DNA from: Candidatus Wallbacteria bacterium
GTDB taxonomy: Bacteria; Muiribacteriota; UBA6191; JACPRK01
Direction of reading: 5' to 3'
NCBI GenBank assembly: GCA_016213845.1
Contig: JACQZN010000028.1
Coordinates: 186,001 to 250,000, forward strand
DNA length: 64,000 nt
The notes below the pieces were generated by a model that searched no databases, had not been told where the DNA came from, and saw nothing but the letters and a program-made list of their open reading frames with translations. Every line of letters begins with the position of its first letter. Within the stretch, counting starts at the first letter, position 1. Shown here in pieces: positions 43,021 to 51,028 of this stretch. Position numbers and translations under genes: made by a program.

Positions 43021-43278
43021 TCAGGGGCGGGTGAGCTGGGCGATGCACTCGCGAAGGTCGGCCTCCGAGAGCTGGCGTCCGGGCTGCTCGCACCCCTGGA
43101 GTGCATAGATGGTCTCGTCGATCTGGTCGTTGTGGCGCTCGTCGTAGATCTGCTCGTCGGCGTCCCACTTCTGAAACTGATCGTCGGCCCAGCGGGCGAG
43201 CTCGGCCTGAGTAATCTCGCCGCGAAGGCGCTTTTCGATGATCTTGACGATTTCTTCTCGCGTCAGAGTGGGTTTCAT
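43021..43278 (-). CDS. Small hypothetical protein (85 residues)
   Basis: A GGAGGG site three bases before the ATG supports translation. The protein is charged and helical (TREEIVKIIEKRLRGEITQAELARWADDQF in three short helices), with one Cys and no membrane segment. It begins nine bases after the ThiF/MoeB-like gene, so they are probably co-transcribed. A resemblance to small immunity or adaptor proteins is only impressionistic. Function unknown. Confidence 0.65.
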   Translation of the reverse strand: MKPTLTREEIVKIIEKRLRGEITQAELARWADDQFQKWDADEQIYDERHNDQIDETIYALQGCEQPGRQLSEADLRECIAQLTRP

Positions 43279-43287
43279 TGGCCCTCC

Positions 43288-44325
43288 CTAGGTGCCGATA
43301 TAGCGGGCGTAGAGGGACCGGGCCACTGCTGGGTCGGCAGTCCCTTTCACGATCGCGCGAGCGTCGGTGAAGAGGGAGATCTCGAACCGGTCCGTTCGGA
43401 ATTGCAGCACGTACTTGTTGAAGGAGACCTGGCCTTGCCTGGCCAGGCGCCTGGCGAGCTCCTCGAAGCAGGGCGGCTTTGGGGCCGCTGATTCGGTCGC
43501 AGCCCAGACCTGGACGGCTTGCCGCCCGCAAAGCGCCGTGGCCCGGGACCCCGAGGAACCTTCCAGATAGGAGAACCGGCGCTGGCTGCAGGTCGGGCAG
43601 CCGGGTCTCCGGTCGACACGCACGTCGTCGAGCGAGCCTTCCCAGCAATCGTACATGGCCATCCGGCCCGCCAGGCCCGCGCCGTGGCCCGCGAGCAAGC
43701 GCAGGGCATTGAAGGCGGCGGTGCCCGCCGTGACGGCGGCGACCGGGCCGGCGATGCCCTCGCTTTCGCAGCTTGGCAGATCGCCGGCGGCGGGCGGCTC
43801 GGGCAGGTAGCATCGGAGGCAGGGGCCCGCTCCGGGCTGAATCACCATCGTATGTCCGAAGACGCCGACGATACCGCAGTAGATCCAGGGCAGACCCTCG
43901 CGCACGGAGAAGTCGTTGATCAGGAAGCGGGTCTCGAGGTTATCCGTGCCGTCGAGCAAGAGGTCGGCTCCTGCGAGGTGCCGGGCGGCGTTGCCGGCGT
44001 CGAGGTCCGCGACGACCGCCTCGATCTTCACGGCCGAGTTGACTCGCCTCAGGTGTGCCTTCGCGGCGACGGCCTTCGGCAGGCCGCGATGGACGTCCCG
44101 CTCGTCGAACAGCAGCTGGCGCTGGAGGTTGTTCTCTTCGACCGTGTCCCGGTCGACGATCCGCAGCCGGCCGATTCCCGCGGCCGCGAGGTAGTACGCG
44201 AGCACGGAGCCGATGGCGCCACACCCGACGAGCACGACGCGCGCGCGCGAAAGGCGCTCCTGGGCGGCTTCGCCGAACTGGCGCAGCGCCATCTGCCGCG
44301 AGTATCTCTGCAGGTCGCCTTTCAT
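43288..44325 (-). CDS. ThiF/MoeB/HesA-type E1-like adenylyltransferase
   Basis: The product is 345 residues. The N-terminal RYSRQMALRQFG and nucleotide-binding GCGAIGS, the DRDTVEENNLQRQ Arg-finger segment and DGTDNLETR are all typical. Two CxxC pairs (CLRC, CPTC) bind structural zinc. The enzyme adenylates the C-terminus of a ubiquitin-like sulfur carrier (ThiS or MoaD type). A C-terminal extension (~270-345) ends in a GTADPAVARSLYARYIG segment seen in some ThiF proteins. No ThiS or MoaD gene is adjacent; the 85-residue protein downstream lacks the terminal Gly-Gly and cannot be the carrier. Confidence 0.9.
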   Translation of the reverse strand: MKGDLQRYSRQMALRQFGEAAQERLSRARVVLVGCGAIGSVLAYYLAAAGIGRLRIVDRDTVEENNLQRQLLFDERDVHRGLPKAVAAKAHLRRVNSAVKIEAVVADLDAGNAARHLAGADLLLDGTDNLETRFLINDFSVREGLPWIYCGIVGVFGHTMVIQPGAGPCLRCYLPEPPAAGDLPSCESEGIAGPVAAVTAGTAAFNALRLLAGHGAGLAGRMAMYDCWEGSLDDVRVDRRPGCPTCSQRRFSYLEGSSGSRATALCGRQAVQVWAATESAAPKPPCFEELARRLARQGQVSFNKYVLQFRTDRFEISLFTDARAIVKGTADPAVARSLYARYIGT

Positions 44326-44334
44326 GCGCCGATT

Positions 44335-44364
44335 GTCTTACTCTGCCAGTGGCGACAGTGTCAA
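44335..44364 (-). promoter_or_regulatory. Possible promoter for the ThiF/MoeB-like gene
   Basis: A perfect TTGACA and a weak TAAGAC are 18 bases apart on the minus strand. The transcript would start within a few bases of the ATG at 44325. Confidence 0.4.
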
Positions 44365-44472
44365 CGAAAACTGGCCAAGCGTGCGAGCTTTCATGCTCAC
44401 GAGCGGCGTCGCCTGTGACACGTTTGCGACGCGCATTGACGAGGCTATCGTCCGGCGACGGGGCGTATTAAC

Positions 44473-45807
44473 ATGCCCGGTGCTCCGATGAACCCCAACT
44501 CGGCATTCGGCCATTCCGCAGGCGACCCCTTCGGTCTCACGACGATGGACGTCGTGAACTGGGTGCTGGTGCTGGTCGTCTGCCTGTTCCTGTTCCAGCT
44601 CCTGCAGGAGATGTTGTTCCGGCAGAGAGGCAAGTACTGCACGGGCTGCGGCCTGCGCGACTTGCCGCGCAACTGGTCCACCTGCGAGATCTGCGGCATG
44701 TCGCTGGGCGAGTACGTGGAGCGAGTGACTCCTTTCGACCGGCGAGTCTCGTACGGCTTTCCGGTCGTCTCCGTGCTGGCCTCGCTGGCTGCCTACCACC
44801 ACTTCGAGCGGGTCACGTTCGGCGGACCCCTGGTCGTGCTCGGTTTCGTCATCGTCAACTCCTGCTTCGCCCAGCTCTGGCTCCCACGCCGCGACGGGCG
44901 GCTGCGCACGCTCTTCAACGTCCCGTTCTGGGGGACGGTGGCGATGGTCCTCTTCATCCTGCTGCTGGACGCGTCGCTCAGGGCCCGGTTCACCGGGGGG
45001 GGGCTGGGGGCAGTGGCTGACCTCGAGCTGGAGGCCGACGGCTCGCTCTGCATCGCCCTGCGCGACGGCACCGTCAGTCATGGAATAGGACCGGTTGCCT
45101 ATCCCTACCTGCGCTCCGTGCCGATCAAGCGGCTGCTTCGCAGCGGGACTGGGGAGCTGTTCCTATACGGCCGGGGCTCCAAGCTGACGCAGCCCGACGC
45201 CATCCTCAGCGCTCGAGGGCTCCAGTGGAACCCGGCCAGGAGCCGTTCGGAGACCGGGGTCCAGCTGCTACTCGGGACCGCCACGCTCTCTGCCGCCCAC
45301 AGGACGCTCCTCGATCGCTCGACCTACCAGCCCAACGTCACCTTCTGCCTGTCAGGCGACCGCGTCTGGGTCTGTGATGGCCAGCAGCTCTTCCGCATCC
45401 AGCCCGATGGCTCCACCGACGTCTTCTCACTTGGCAAGCGGCAGCTGGGGCGGTTGGTCAAAGTTGTCGCGGGCGACAGGATGGTCTGGCTCTTCTCGGC
45501 AAATGGTCTGACGGGGATCTCGACGACCTCGGAGCGCAAGACCTGGTATCCGCTGATGGAGCTCGCTGCCCGGGAGGGGCAGCCTGCCGCACAGATCGTG
45601 GCGGGCGCGTTGAAGGGTCAGGAGGCCTGGCTGGCGACGGGTGGAGGAGACGTGCTGCGGTTCGATCTGGAGAAGGAGAGACTGAGCTTTCAGGGTGTTG
45701 CGCAGTGTCCGAAGTATCTCGACTTCTACAATCTCTACACGCTTCCAATCCTGATCCTGGCACTCGGGTGGACGCTGGCCGCCAACTTCAGGGAGGAAGA
45801 GCAATGA
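44473..45807 (+). CDS. Membrane protein with zinc ribbon and propeller-like domain
   Basis: The product is 444 residues. One helix lies at ~27-47, a zinc ribbon follows (YCTGCG and CEICGM, residues ~55-76), then three more helices (~92-165), a largely beta domain (~180-420) and a C-terminal helix (~422-440). The beta domain has repeated WVCDGQQLFRI / VWLFSANGLTGI / AWLATGGGDVLRF blades, suggesting a partial propeller. I recognise no family. It overlaps the next gene by four bases, so the two products probably form a membrane complex. An internal ATG at 44488 is a possible start. Confidence 0.7.
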   Translation: MPGAPMNPNSAFGHSAGDPFGLTTMDVVNWVLVLVVCLFLFQLLQEMLFRQRGKYCTGCGLRDLPRNWSTCEICGMSLGEYVERVTPFDRRVSYGFPVVSVLASLAAYHHFERVTFGGPLVVLGFVIVNSCFAQLWLPRRDGRLRTLFNVPFWGTVAMVLFILLLDASLRARFTGGGLGAVADLELEADGSLCIALRDGTVSHGIGPVAYPYLRSVPIKRLLRSGTGELFLYGRGSKLTQPDAILSARGLQWNPARSRSETGVQLLLGTATLSAAHRTLLDRSTYQPNVTFCLSGDRVWVCDGQQLFRIQPDGSTDVFSLGKRQLGRLVKVVAGDRMVWLFSANGLTGISTTSERKTWYPLMELAAREGQPAAQIVAGALKGQEAWLATGGGDVLRFDLEKERLSFQGVAQCPKYLDFYNLYTLPILILALGWTLAANFREEEQ

Positions 45808-46715
45808 GCGAGGAGCTCCAGCCGGGCGCGTCTGGTGAGGCGCCGTTCGCCAGCACGGACACCGATCCGGGAAGCCTTGGCCTGCTCAAGTTCCTCTCGC
45901 TCGTCGTGCTCCTGACGACGGTGCTCCTGCCGGTGGGGGCGGACCTGGCGCGTCATGCGAAGTTGCAGGTGGCCTACTCGGCGAAGCTGGATCGCACGAT
46001 CGCGCCGCACCCGGACCGCTTCAGCGGCGTCTTCATCCACACGGCAGACGTGGAAGGCCAGGTCGAAAGCGCTTCGCGAGAGGCGGCGGGCAACGAGGCG
46101 GGCGAAGCCGCACAGCCGATGTCCTTCTGGGCTCGGGTCCAGTTCGTGCTGAAGAGCACCTCCGAGTGGCTCAAGGAGCCCGCCAGCCGGGAGAGCAACG
46201 CTCAGAACCTGGTGATGTTCTGGTCGCTCGTCGTCTTCATGCTCTTCATCATCGCGGCGCGCATCTACGGCGTCAATCGCGTGATGGCCGTGCTGAGCGG
46301 CATGCTGGGGGCCGACCGGCTGAAGAAGATCATCATCGACATGTTCATCCTCAAGGGGGTCGAGAGGCAGGTCTTCCCGGCGACGAAGACGACGGCGGTC
46401 AAGAACGGCGTCATCGGGACGCACTCGCTCAACCGGGTCGATCTGCACGACGTGATCCGCATCAACGTCGGCTTGCAGGGAGAGGGGGCAATCGAGGTCG
46501 TCCGTGAGGCCGTGACCGTCGAGGGCCGCACCGCGTACACGTACTGCCCGAGCATCACTGGCAGCGGGGGCGACTTCTACTTCAACCTGGCGAAGATCAC
46601 GACACGCTCCATCAAGATCACCGCCGACGTGCTGATGACCTCGTCGTCGAAGAAGGGCCACGTCAGCCGGCTCAAGTTCGACATCACCGGCTTCAAGGCC
46701 GCCGCCTGGGACTAG
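45804..46715 (+). CDS. Membrane protein of unknown function
   Basis: The product is 303 residues with two membrane helices (~26-47 and ~133-151) flanking a ~85-residue external segment, and a C-terminal region (~165-303) with alternating beta and helix. That region includes ILKGVERQVFPATKT and a strand-rich end. It starts inside the stop region of the zinc-ribbon membrane protein gene and is probably its partner. I do not recognise a family. The next gene is convergent after 16 bases. Confidence 0.7.
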   Translation: MSEELQPGASGEAPFASTDTDPGSLGLLKFLSLVVLLTTVLLPVGADLARHAKLQVAYSAKLDRTIAPHPDRFSGVFIHTADVEGQVESASREAAGNEAGEAAQPMSFWARVQFVLKSTSEWLKEPASRESNAQNLVMFWSLVVFMLFIIAARIYGVNRVMAVLSGMLGADRLKKIIIDMFILKGVERQVFPATKTTAVKNGVIGTHSLNRVDLHDVIRINVGLQGEGAIEVVREAVTVEGRTAYTYCPSITGSGGDFYFNLAKITTRSIKITADVLMTSSSKKGHVSRLKFDITGFKAAAWD

Positions 46716-46731
46716 GCGGCAGCGGGCGGGG

Positions 46732-47229
46732 TCAGGAGCTCGGCTCGTTCAAGGCGTCGAGGCCGGACATCTTGGCGCGGAGCCAGTCGGGCGCACGGAT
46801 GGGGCGCATCTCGCGGTCCACCACTGCGTGGTCCGAGTAGCCCTCCGCCATCAGGTTCCCCTCGACTCCCAGGAGCCGGTAGGCGAAGCGCGCGCGAGCC
46901 TTGGTCATACCGACCAACCGCGTCACGACCTTCAGCCGGTCGTCGAAGCGGGCGGGAGCCAGGTAGTGGACCGCCGCCTCGATGACGGGCAGGCCCAGGC
47001 CCCGGGCCTCGACCTCGCGATAGGGAAGCCCCAGGCGATCGAGCCAGTCGACCCGACCCATCTCGAACCAGACGAGGTGGTTGGCGTGGTAAACGACACC
47101 CATCGCGTCGGTCTCGGCGTAGCGGACGCGGACCTCGATCTCGGTCTCGGCAGACTGGACGATCTCGCCGTACCAGCGCGTGTAGATGAACTCGACTCTT
47201 TTTGTAGGACGCTCAAGTCGGTGAGGCAT
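46732..47229 (-). CDS. YbgC-type acyl-CoA thioesterase
   Basis: The product is 165 residues with a hotdog fold. The signature RYAETDAMGVVYHANHLVWFE contains the catalytic Asp and the conserved Tyr-His. Such enzymes hydrolyse acyl-CoA thioesters, and family members often sit with the Tol-Pal system. About 25 residues precede the normal N-terminus, so the real start may be downstream. It is a single gene on the minus strand, with an unrelated lipoprotein gene diverging from it. Confidence 0.87.
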   Translation of the reverse strand: MPHRLERPTKRVEFIYTRWYGEIVQSAETEIEVRVRYAETDAMGVVYHANHLVWFEMGRVDWLDRLGLPYREVEARGLGLPVIEAAVHYLAPARFDDRLKVVTRLVGMTKARARFAYRLLGVEGNLMAEGYSDHAVVDREMRPIRAPDWLRAKMSGLDALNEPSS

Positions 47230-47288
47230 ACCCGCACACTCTACCGCATGCCGGCCGGTTCAAGAGGGGGGGCTGCCGGGCCGATGGG

Positions 47289-48458
47289 ATGATCGTGGAG
47301 CGGTCTCGTCGTACGCGTCCTCTTGCGGCGCTCGTCCCGATGGTCGTCGGGGTGGCGCTGGTTGGCTGCGCATCCGGGCCGGACTCGATTCCGCTGCTGG
47401 GGCCCCCGTCGGCCATCGAGGGCAGGATCGTGGGGACCGTGACCAGCGGCCGAGGCGTGGTCGATCGTGCCGCCGTGAGCCTGGCTCCGGGCGGCTTCAC
47501 GACGGAGTCGAGCGCGTCGGGGAGCTACGAGCTCGCGGCGATTCCACCCGGTACCTACCAGGTGCGGGCAGCAGCCCCAGGGTTCAACGCGGCGGCGCGC
47601 GACGTCACGGTCCTTCCGGGGCGCGTGAGCGGAGCCGATCTGGCGCTCTCGCGCGCCTCGGCTACCGGGAGCGTGGGCGGCCGAATCACCGATGGTACCA
47701 TCGGAGTGGCCGGCGCGCGCGTGGTCCTCTCGGGGACGAACGCCGTTCAACTCTCCGGTGCTGACGGCACCTTCCTGTTTGCGGGTGTCGACCCTGGCCT
47801 GTACTCGGTGGACGTGTCGCGGCCCGGCTTCGTGGGGGGCAGTGGCATCGCGCGGGTGGCGGCTTCCGGAGAGGCTCGCGTGGAGCTGGCATTGACGCGC
47901 CGCGCCGACGGCGCCCTGGTGGGGCGCGTGACAGACGGCCTGCGCGGGCTGGCGAGCTGCTCGCGTCCGGCGGCTATCGCCCTCTTCGTCGGCGGCCAGC
48001 GGGCAGAGCGGCTGGTGCCGGCTGCAGATGCGTGTGCCGCCTCCGGCGGAGTGCTCGCGGTGGACGACCGATTCCGATTCGAAGGGCTGGTTACAGGTAC
48101 CGTGATTCTCCAGGCGGCGGTCAACGGCTTCATCGCAGCCACGAAGGTGATCGATATCGTCGGCGGCGCGGAGAACAACGGCGATATCGTCCTGACGCTT
48201 GATGGCAGCACTTCCGCCATCACCGGGACCGTGTTCGACGACACGCTGCTGCCCCAACCCCAGGCCACGGTGGAGCTCTCGCAAGGCGCGACCCGCCGCA
48301 CGACCGTGACTGGCGCCGAGGGGCGCTACCAGCTGACCGGATTGCCGGCCGGCCCCGCCACGCTCACGTTCGTACGCAGCGAGCTCAACGTGGGCCTGCG
48401 CAACGTCGTTCTCTCGAGGGGCAACACGGTTGACGGTTCGATCGTCCTGCGGAAATAG
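47289..48458 (+). CDS. Lipoprotein with carboxypeptidase-regulatory-like repeats
   Basis: The product is 389 residues. The signal segment ends in LVGC (Cys27), a good lipobox, so it is a lipoprotein. Four beta-sandwich repeats of the carboxypeptidase regulatory type follow (~45-118, ~125-200, ~208-300, ~308-388). They are marked by G-x-V-x-x-G, GSYELAAIPPGTYQVRA, GTFLFAGVDPGLYSV and GRYQLTGLPAGPATL. These domains are adhesive or structural and have no catalytic residues. It is followed after nine bases by an amidase gene, which suggests a joint envelope role. Confidence 0.85.
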   Translation: MIVERSRRTRPLAALVPMVVGVALVGCASGPDSIPLLGPPSAIEGRIVGTVTSGRGVVDRAAVSLAPGGFTTESSASGSYELAAIPPGTYQVRAAAPGFNAAARDVTVLPGRVSGADLALSRASATGSVGGRITDGTIGVAGARVVLSGTNAVQLSGADGTFLFAGVDPGLYSVDVSRPGFVGGSGIARVAASGEARVELALTRRADGALVGRVTDGLRGLASCSRPAAIALFVGGQRAERLVPAADACAASGGVLAVDDRFRFEGLVTGTVILQAAVNGFIAATKVIDIVGGAENNGDIVLTLDGSTSAITGTVFDDTLLPQPQATVELSQGATRRTTVTGAEGRYQLTGLPAGPATLTFVRSELNVGLRNVVLSRGNTVDGSIVLRK

Positions 48459-48467
48459 GCAAGGGCG

Positions 48468-49991
48468 ATGAGTCCTTCGCATCTTTCGCGGCTGTCGGGC
48501 GCGCTCGTGCTGGTTGGTCTCCTCGCCTGGGCAGGCCCAGCATCCGTGGCGGCGGCGACGCCCGACGGCGTGACCTCCCGATCGGGCGGCGCGAACGGGT
48601 CACCGAAGTCGATCCGCGTCATGATCGACCCCGGCCACGGCGGGCGCGGCGAGGAGCCGGGCGCCACGACGGGCGACAACTGGGACAGCCAGTACGCGCA
48701 GTTCCTCCGCGTCGTGAACTACGGGGGCTCGGCGCGGACGGCACCGGGGCGGCGCGTGGAGGAGCACGAGCTGGCGCTCTCGCTCTCGCGGCGGCTGGCG
48801 GCGTTGCTCGAGCTGACGCGGACCGACGCCGGCTGGACGCGGTTCGAGGAGATGCTGCGCCGGCTTGGGGCCCGAGGAGCGCTGCCGCGCGTGCGCATCG
48901 AGAGTCGCCTGACGCGCACCGACGACTACCGTGCTCGCCAGGCGAGGAAGGAACCCGACCCCAACCGCGACTTCCGGCTGCTCGATTCACCGGCCCGCCT
49001 GCCTGCGCGGGAAGGTACGCCGCTGCATCCGGGGCGCGTGAGCCGCGTGATCGACTGGGCGCCGGATCTGCTCCTCGTGCTCCATTTGAACGATGTCGAC
49101 GGCCGCGGGCAGCGCGGGATGAACGCGCTCTTCGTACCCTCTCCTGGGGACTTCGAGGCGATCCGCGCGATGGCGCTTTCGAAGGGAGTGCTCCCGGCCG
49201 AGCTGCAGCGGCTGGCCAGGTCGTGGATCGCTCGCGGCCGCGCTCGCGGCGAACGCGCCAGCATGATCGAGGCGGCATGGTGTTACTACACAGGGTTCGC
49301 GCCAACGCCCGGCGGCCGCACCCCCGACATGACGCGCCCGGACGGGAAGGTCTGGAACCACATCACCTGGGCTTACCGCGACGCTGAACCCGGGCGGCCC
49401 ACCCTGACTCTTGCCGCCCCGCAGGAAGGGCCGTTCTGGGACAGGGAGCGCGGGCCGTTCGAGAGTCGCCGGCGCGCCGGCGGGCCGGAAGGCCTGGGCG
49501 GCGACAACCTCTACGCCGGCCAGGAGCTGCTACGCCACGCGCGGTTGTCGTTGGCTCGCGCCGTGACGTCGACGGCCCTGCCCTCTGACGTTTTCGGACG
49601 AGGCCCGCACTCGCGCGTTACGACCCTCACGCCGCTTTCCCGGCCGCTCTGCGCTGCCTGGACGCTGCCGCTCTACGTCAACTCGGTCACGGCCTACCTG
49701 GAGCTCGGCTACCTCTCCAACGCCCGGGACCGATGGCTCCTGATGAATCGAGGCGACCTCTATGTGGAAGGGTTGGCCGCCGGCATCTACTCGCTGGCCG
49801 CCGGGCTCGAGCTGCCCGGCGTTCCCGGCATCGAACCACCCGTTGGCAAGCCCGTCGCCTTCGAGCACTACAGACCTCACGTCGCCGCCGCACGCTGGAA
49901 AGGCAGCAAGCCGCCAATCGTCGAGCGGCTGGGAGAGCTCGGGAAGAAGACGGAAGGTGGAAGGCGGAAGGGAGTAGTCAGTAGCCAGTAG
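48468..49991 (+). CDS. Exported N-acetylmuramoyl-L-alanine amidase-like protein
   Basis: The product is 507 residues with a signal peptide (~1-30). The Amidase_3 fold is present: MIDPGHGG gives the first zinc His, EEHELALSLSRRL the Glu, LLVLHLND the second His (the usual SxHxNA is altered) and AYLELGYLSN the catalytic Glu. The central part is expanded by a long insertion (~210-390). It cleaves the bond between glycan and peptide in the cell wall if active. The last residues (KKTEGGRRKGVVSSQ) are encoded by the heptamer repeat, so the original C-terminus was probably altered. Confidence 0.82.
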   Translation: MSPSHLSRLSGALVLVGLLAWAGPASVAAATPDGVTSRSGGANGSPKSIRVMIDPGHGGRGEEPGATTGDNWDSQYAQFLRVVNYGGSARTAPGRRVEEHELALSLSRRLAALLELTRTDAGWTRFEEMLRRLGARGALPRVRIESRLTRTDDYRARQARKEPDPNRDFRLLDSPARLPAREGTPLHPGRVSRVIDWAPDLLLVLHLNDVDGRGQRGMNALFVPSPGDFEAIRAMALSKGVLPAELQRLARSWIARGRARGERASMIEAAWCYYTGFAPTPGGRTPDMTRPDGKVWNHITWAYRDAEPGRPTLTLAAPQEGPFWDRERGPFESRRRAGGPEGLGGDNLYAGQELLRHARLSLARAVTSTALPSDVFGRGPHSRVTTLTPLSRPLCAAWTLPLYVNSVTAYLELGYLSNARDRWLLMNRGDLYVEGLAAGIYSLAAGLELPGVPGIEPPVGKPVAFEHYRPHVAAARWKGSKPPIVERLGELGKKTEGGRRKGVVSSQ

Positions 49992-50009
49992 TCAGTAGCC
50001 AGTAGGGGG
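49947..50009. repeat. 7-bp tandem repeat array, left part of a second composite element
   Basis: Nine phased units: AAGACGG, AAGGTGG, AAGGCGG, AAGGGAG, then TAGTCAG and TAGCCAG alternating four times, ending TAGGGGG. The stop codon of the amidase gene lies in it. Confidence 0.92.
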
Positions 50010-50059
50010 GGCGACCCGACTGCGGTGTGTCCCTGCCCCCCGCGGGCTGCACACTCACG

Positions 50060-50171
50060 CCTGATCCCTGACGCCTGCTCCCTGACGCCTGATCCCTGAA
50101 GCCTGATCCCTGAAGCCTGACTCCTCACTCCTCAAGCCTCAAGCCTCAAGCCTCAAGCCTCAAGCCTGCCG
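50060..50171. repeat. 7-bp tandem repeat array, right part of a second composite element
   Basis: Sixteen phased heptamers all begin with CCT, changing from CCTGATC/CCTGACG through CCTGAAG to five copies of CCTCAAG. The array ends four bases before the stop of the minus-strand barrel protein gene. Fifty GC-rich bases without a gene separate it from the left array. Confidence 0.93.
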
Positions 50172-50175
50172 GCCC

Positions 50176-51012
50176 TCAGCGTCCCCAGCGGTGCGTCAGC
50201 CCTGCTGTCAGACCCCAATCGGCGTCGGCAGCCTCGATGCCGTGGAGGACTCCGACGTCCCACTGCCAGTCGCCCGCGGTGCTCCGTACACCCAGGTGCG
50301 CGGTGCCGCGATCCTCGGTGCCGGGGTTCTCCGAGCCGCTCCTGCCGCTGACGTCGCCGATCAGCTCGAGGTCGTTCGAGATCGGCGAGACGAATCCGAC
50401 GCCCCAGAGGATCTTGTCCGACTGCGAGCTCAGCGCGCTGGGAATGCCGAGAATGCCCAGGCCGAGGTTGGCGAAGAGGGTGGTATCGCCGGCCATGATC
50501 TCGCCGATGAACGTCCCGAAGAAGTTGGTCTCGTCGTTGCCCAGGCCGGTCTCATTGGGAGTGTTCGGCATCTCGACGGCGAACTGGAAGCCGAACCCGG
50601 CGCTCTCCGCGGAGGTGCGCGAAAAGCGCAGCTTGGTGCCGAAGGTGAAGTTTCCGACGGCGTCGGTGGTGTTGCCGGTGAAGGTGAGGTTGGGCGTGTT
50701 AGGGGCTGCGGCGCGCCGGTCGATCGAGAGGCGCTGGTAGGGCGTGCCTCGAACGAAAAAGAAGGCGTCCTTGCCGAGGGCCTTCTCGAAGGAGATGTTG
50801 CCCAGCTGGAGGTAGTCGCCCGTGAGGCCGCTGAGGGGGAAGCTTTCGTCGCCTCGCAGCACGGCGCCGAGCTCTAGCTGGTACTGTCCCTCGGCGAGCA
50901 TCTCGAGGTTTTCGGTGCCCAGCATGCGGATGTGAGCGGCTGCTGGGGCGGTGGCGAGGAGAGCGGAGGCCGCGAGCGAGGCGAGCGCTCGTCGAAACTG
51001 GAGTGGGAGCAT
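50176..51012 (-). CDS. Outer-membrane beta-barrel-like protein
   Basis: The product is 278 residues. A signal peptide spans ~1-26 (ending AAAH). The mature part is almost wholly short alternating strands with aromatic girdle residues and Gly/Asn-rich turns (for example FGTKLRFSRTSAESAGFGFQFAVEM). It ends in LTAGLTHRWGR, which is barrel-like although the last residue is not aromatic. It resembles transporter-like or DUF3187-type barrels but I cannot name the family. The gene upstream on the same strand encodes a TolB-like protein; only 16 bases separate them, so they are likely co-transcribed. Confidence 0.75.
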   Translation of the reverse strand: MLPLQFRRALASLAASALLATAPAAAHIRMLGTENLEMLAEGQYQLELGAVLRGDESFPLSGLTGDYLQLGNISFEKALGKDAFFFVRGTPYQRLSIDRRAAAPNTPNLTFTGNTTDAVGNFTFGTKLRFSRTSAESAGFGFQFAVEMPNTPNETGLGNDETNFFGTFIGEIMAGDTTLFANLGLGILGIPSALSSQSDKILWGVGFVSPISNDLELIGDVSGRSGSENPGTEDRGTAHLGVRSTAGDWQWDVGVLHGIEAADADWGLTAGLTHRWGR

Positions 51013-51028
51013 CTGGTGAGTCTCCTGC

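Noticed and set aside
43021-43278. Sulfur-carrier protein partner for the ThiF/MoeB-like enzyme
   Set aside because: The 85-residue protein lacks the C-terminal Gly-Gly and the ubiquitin-like strand pattern.
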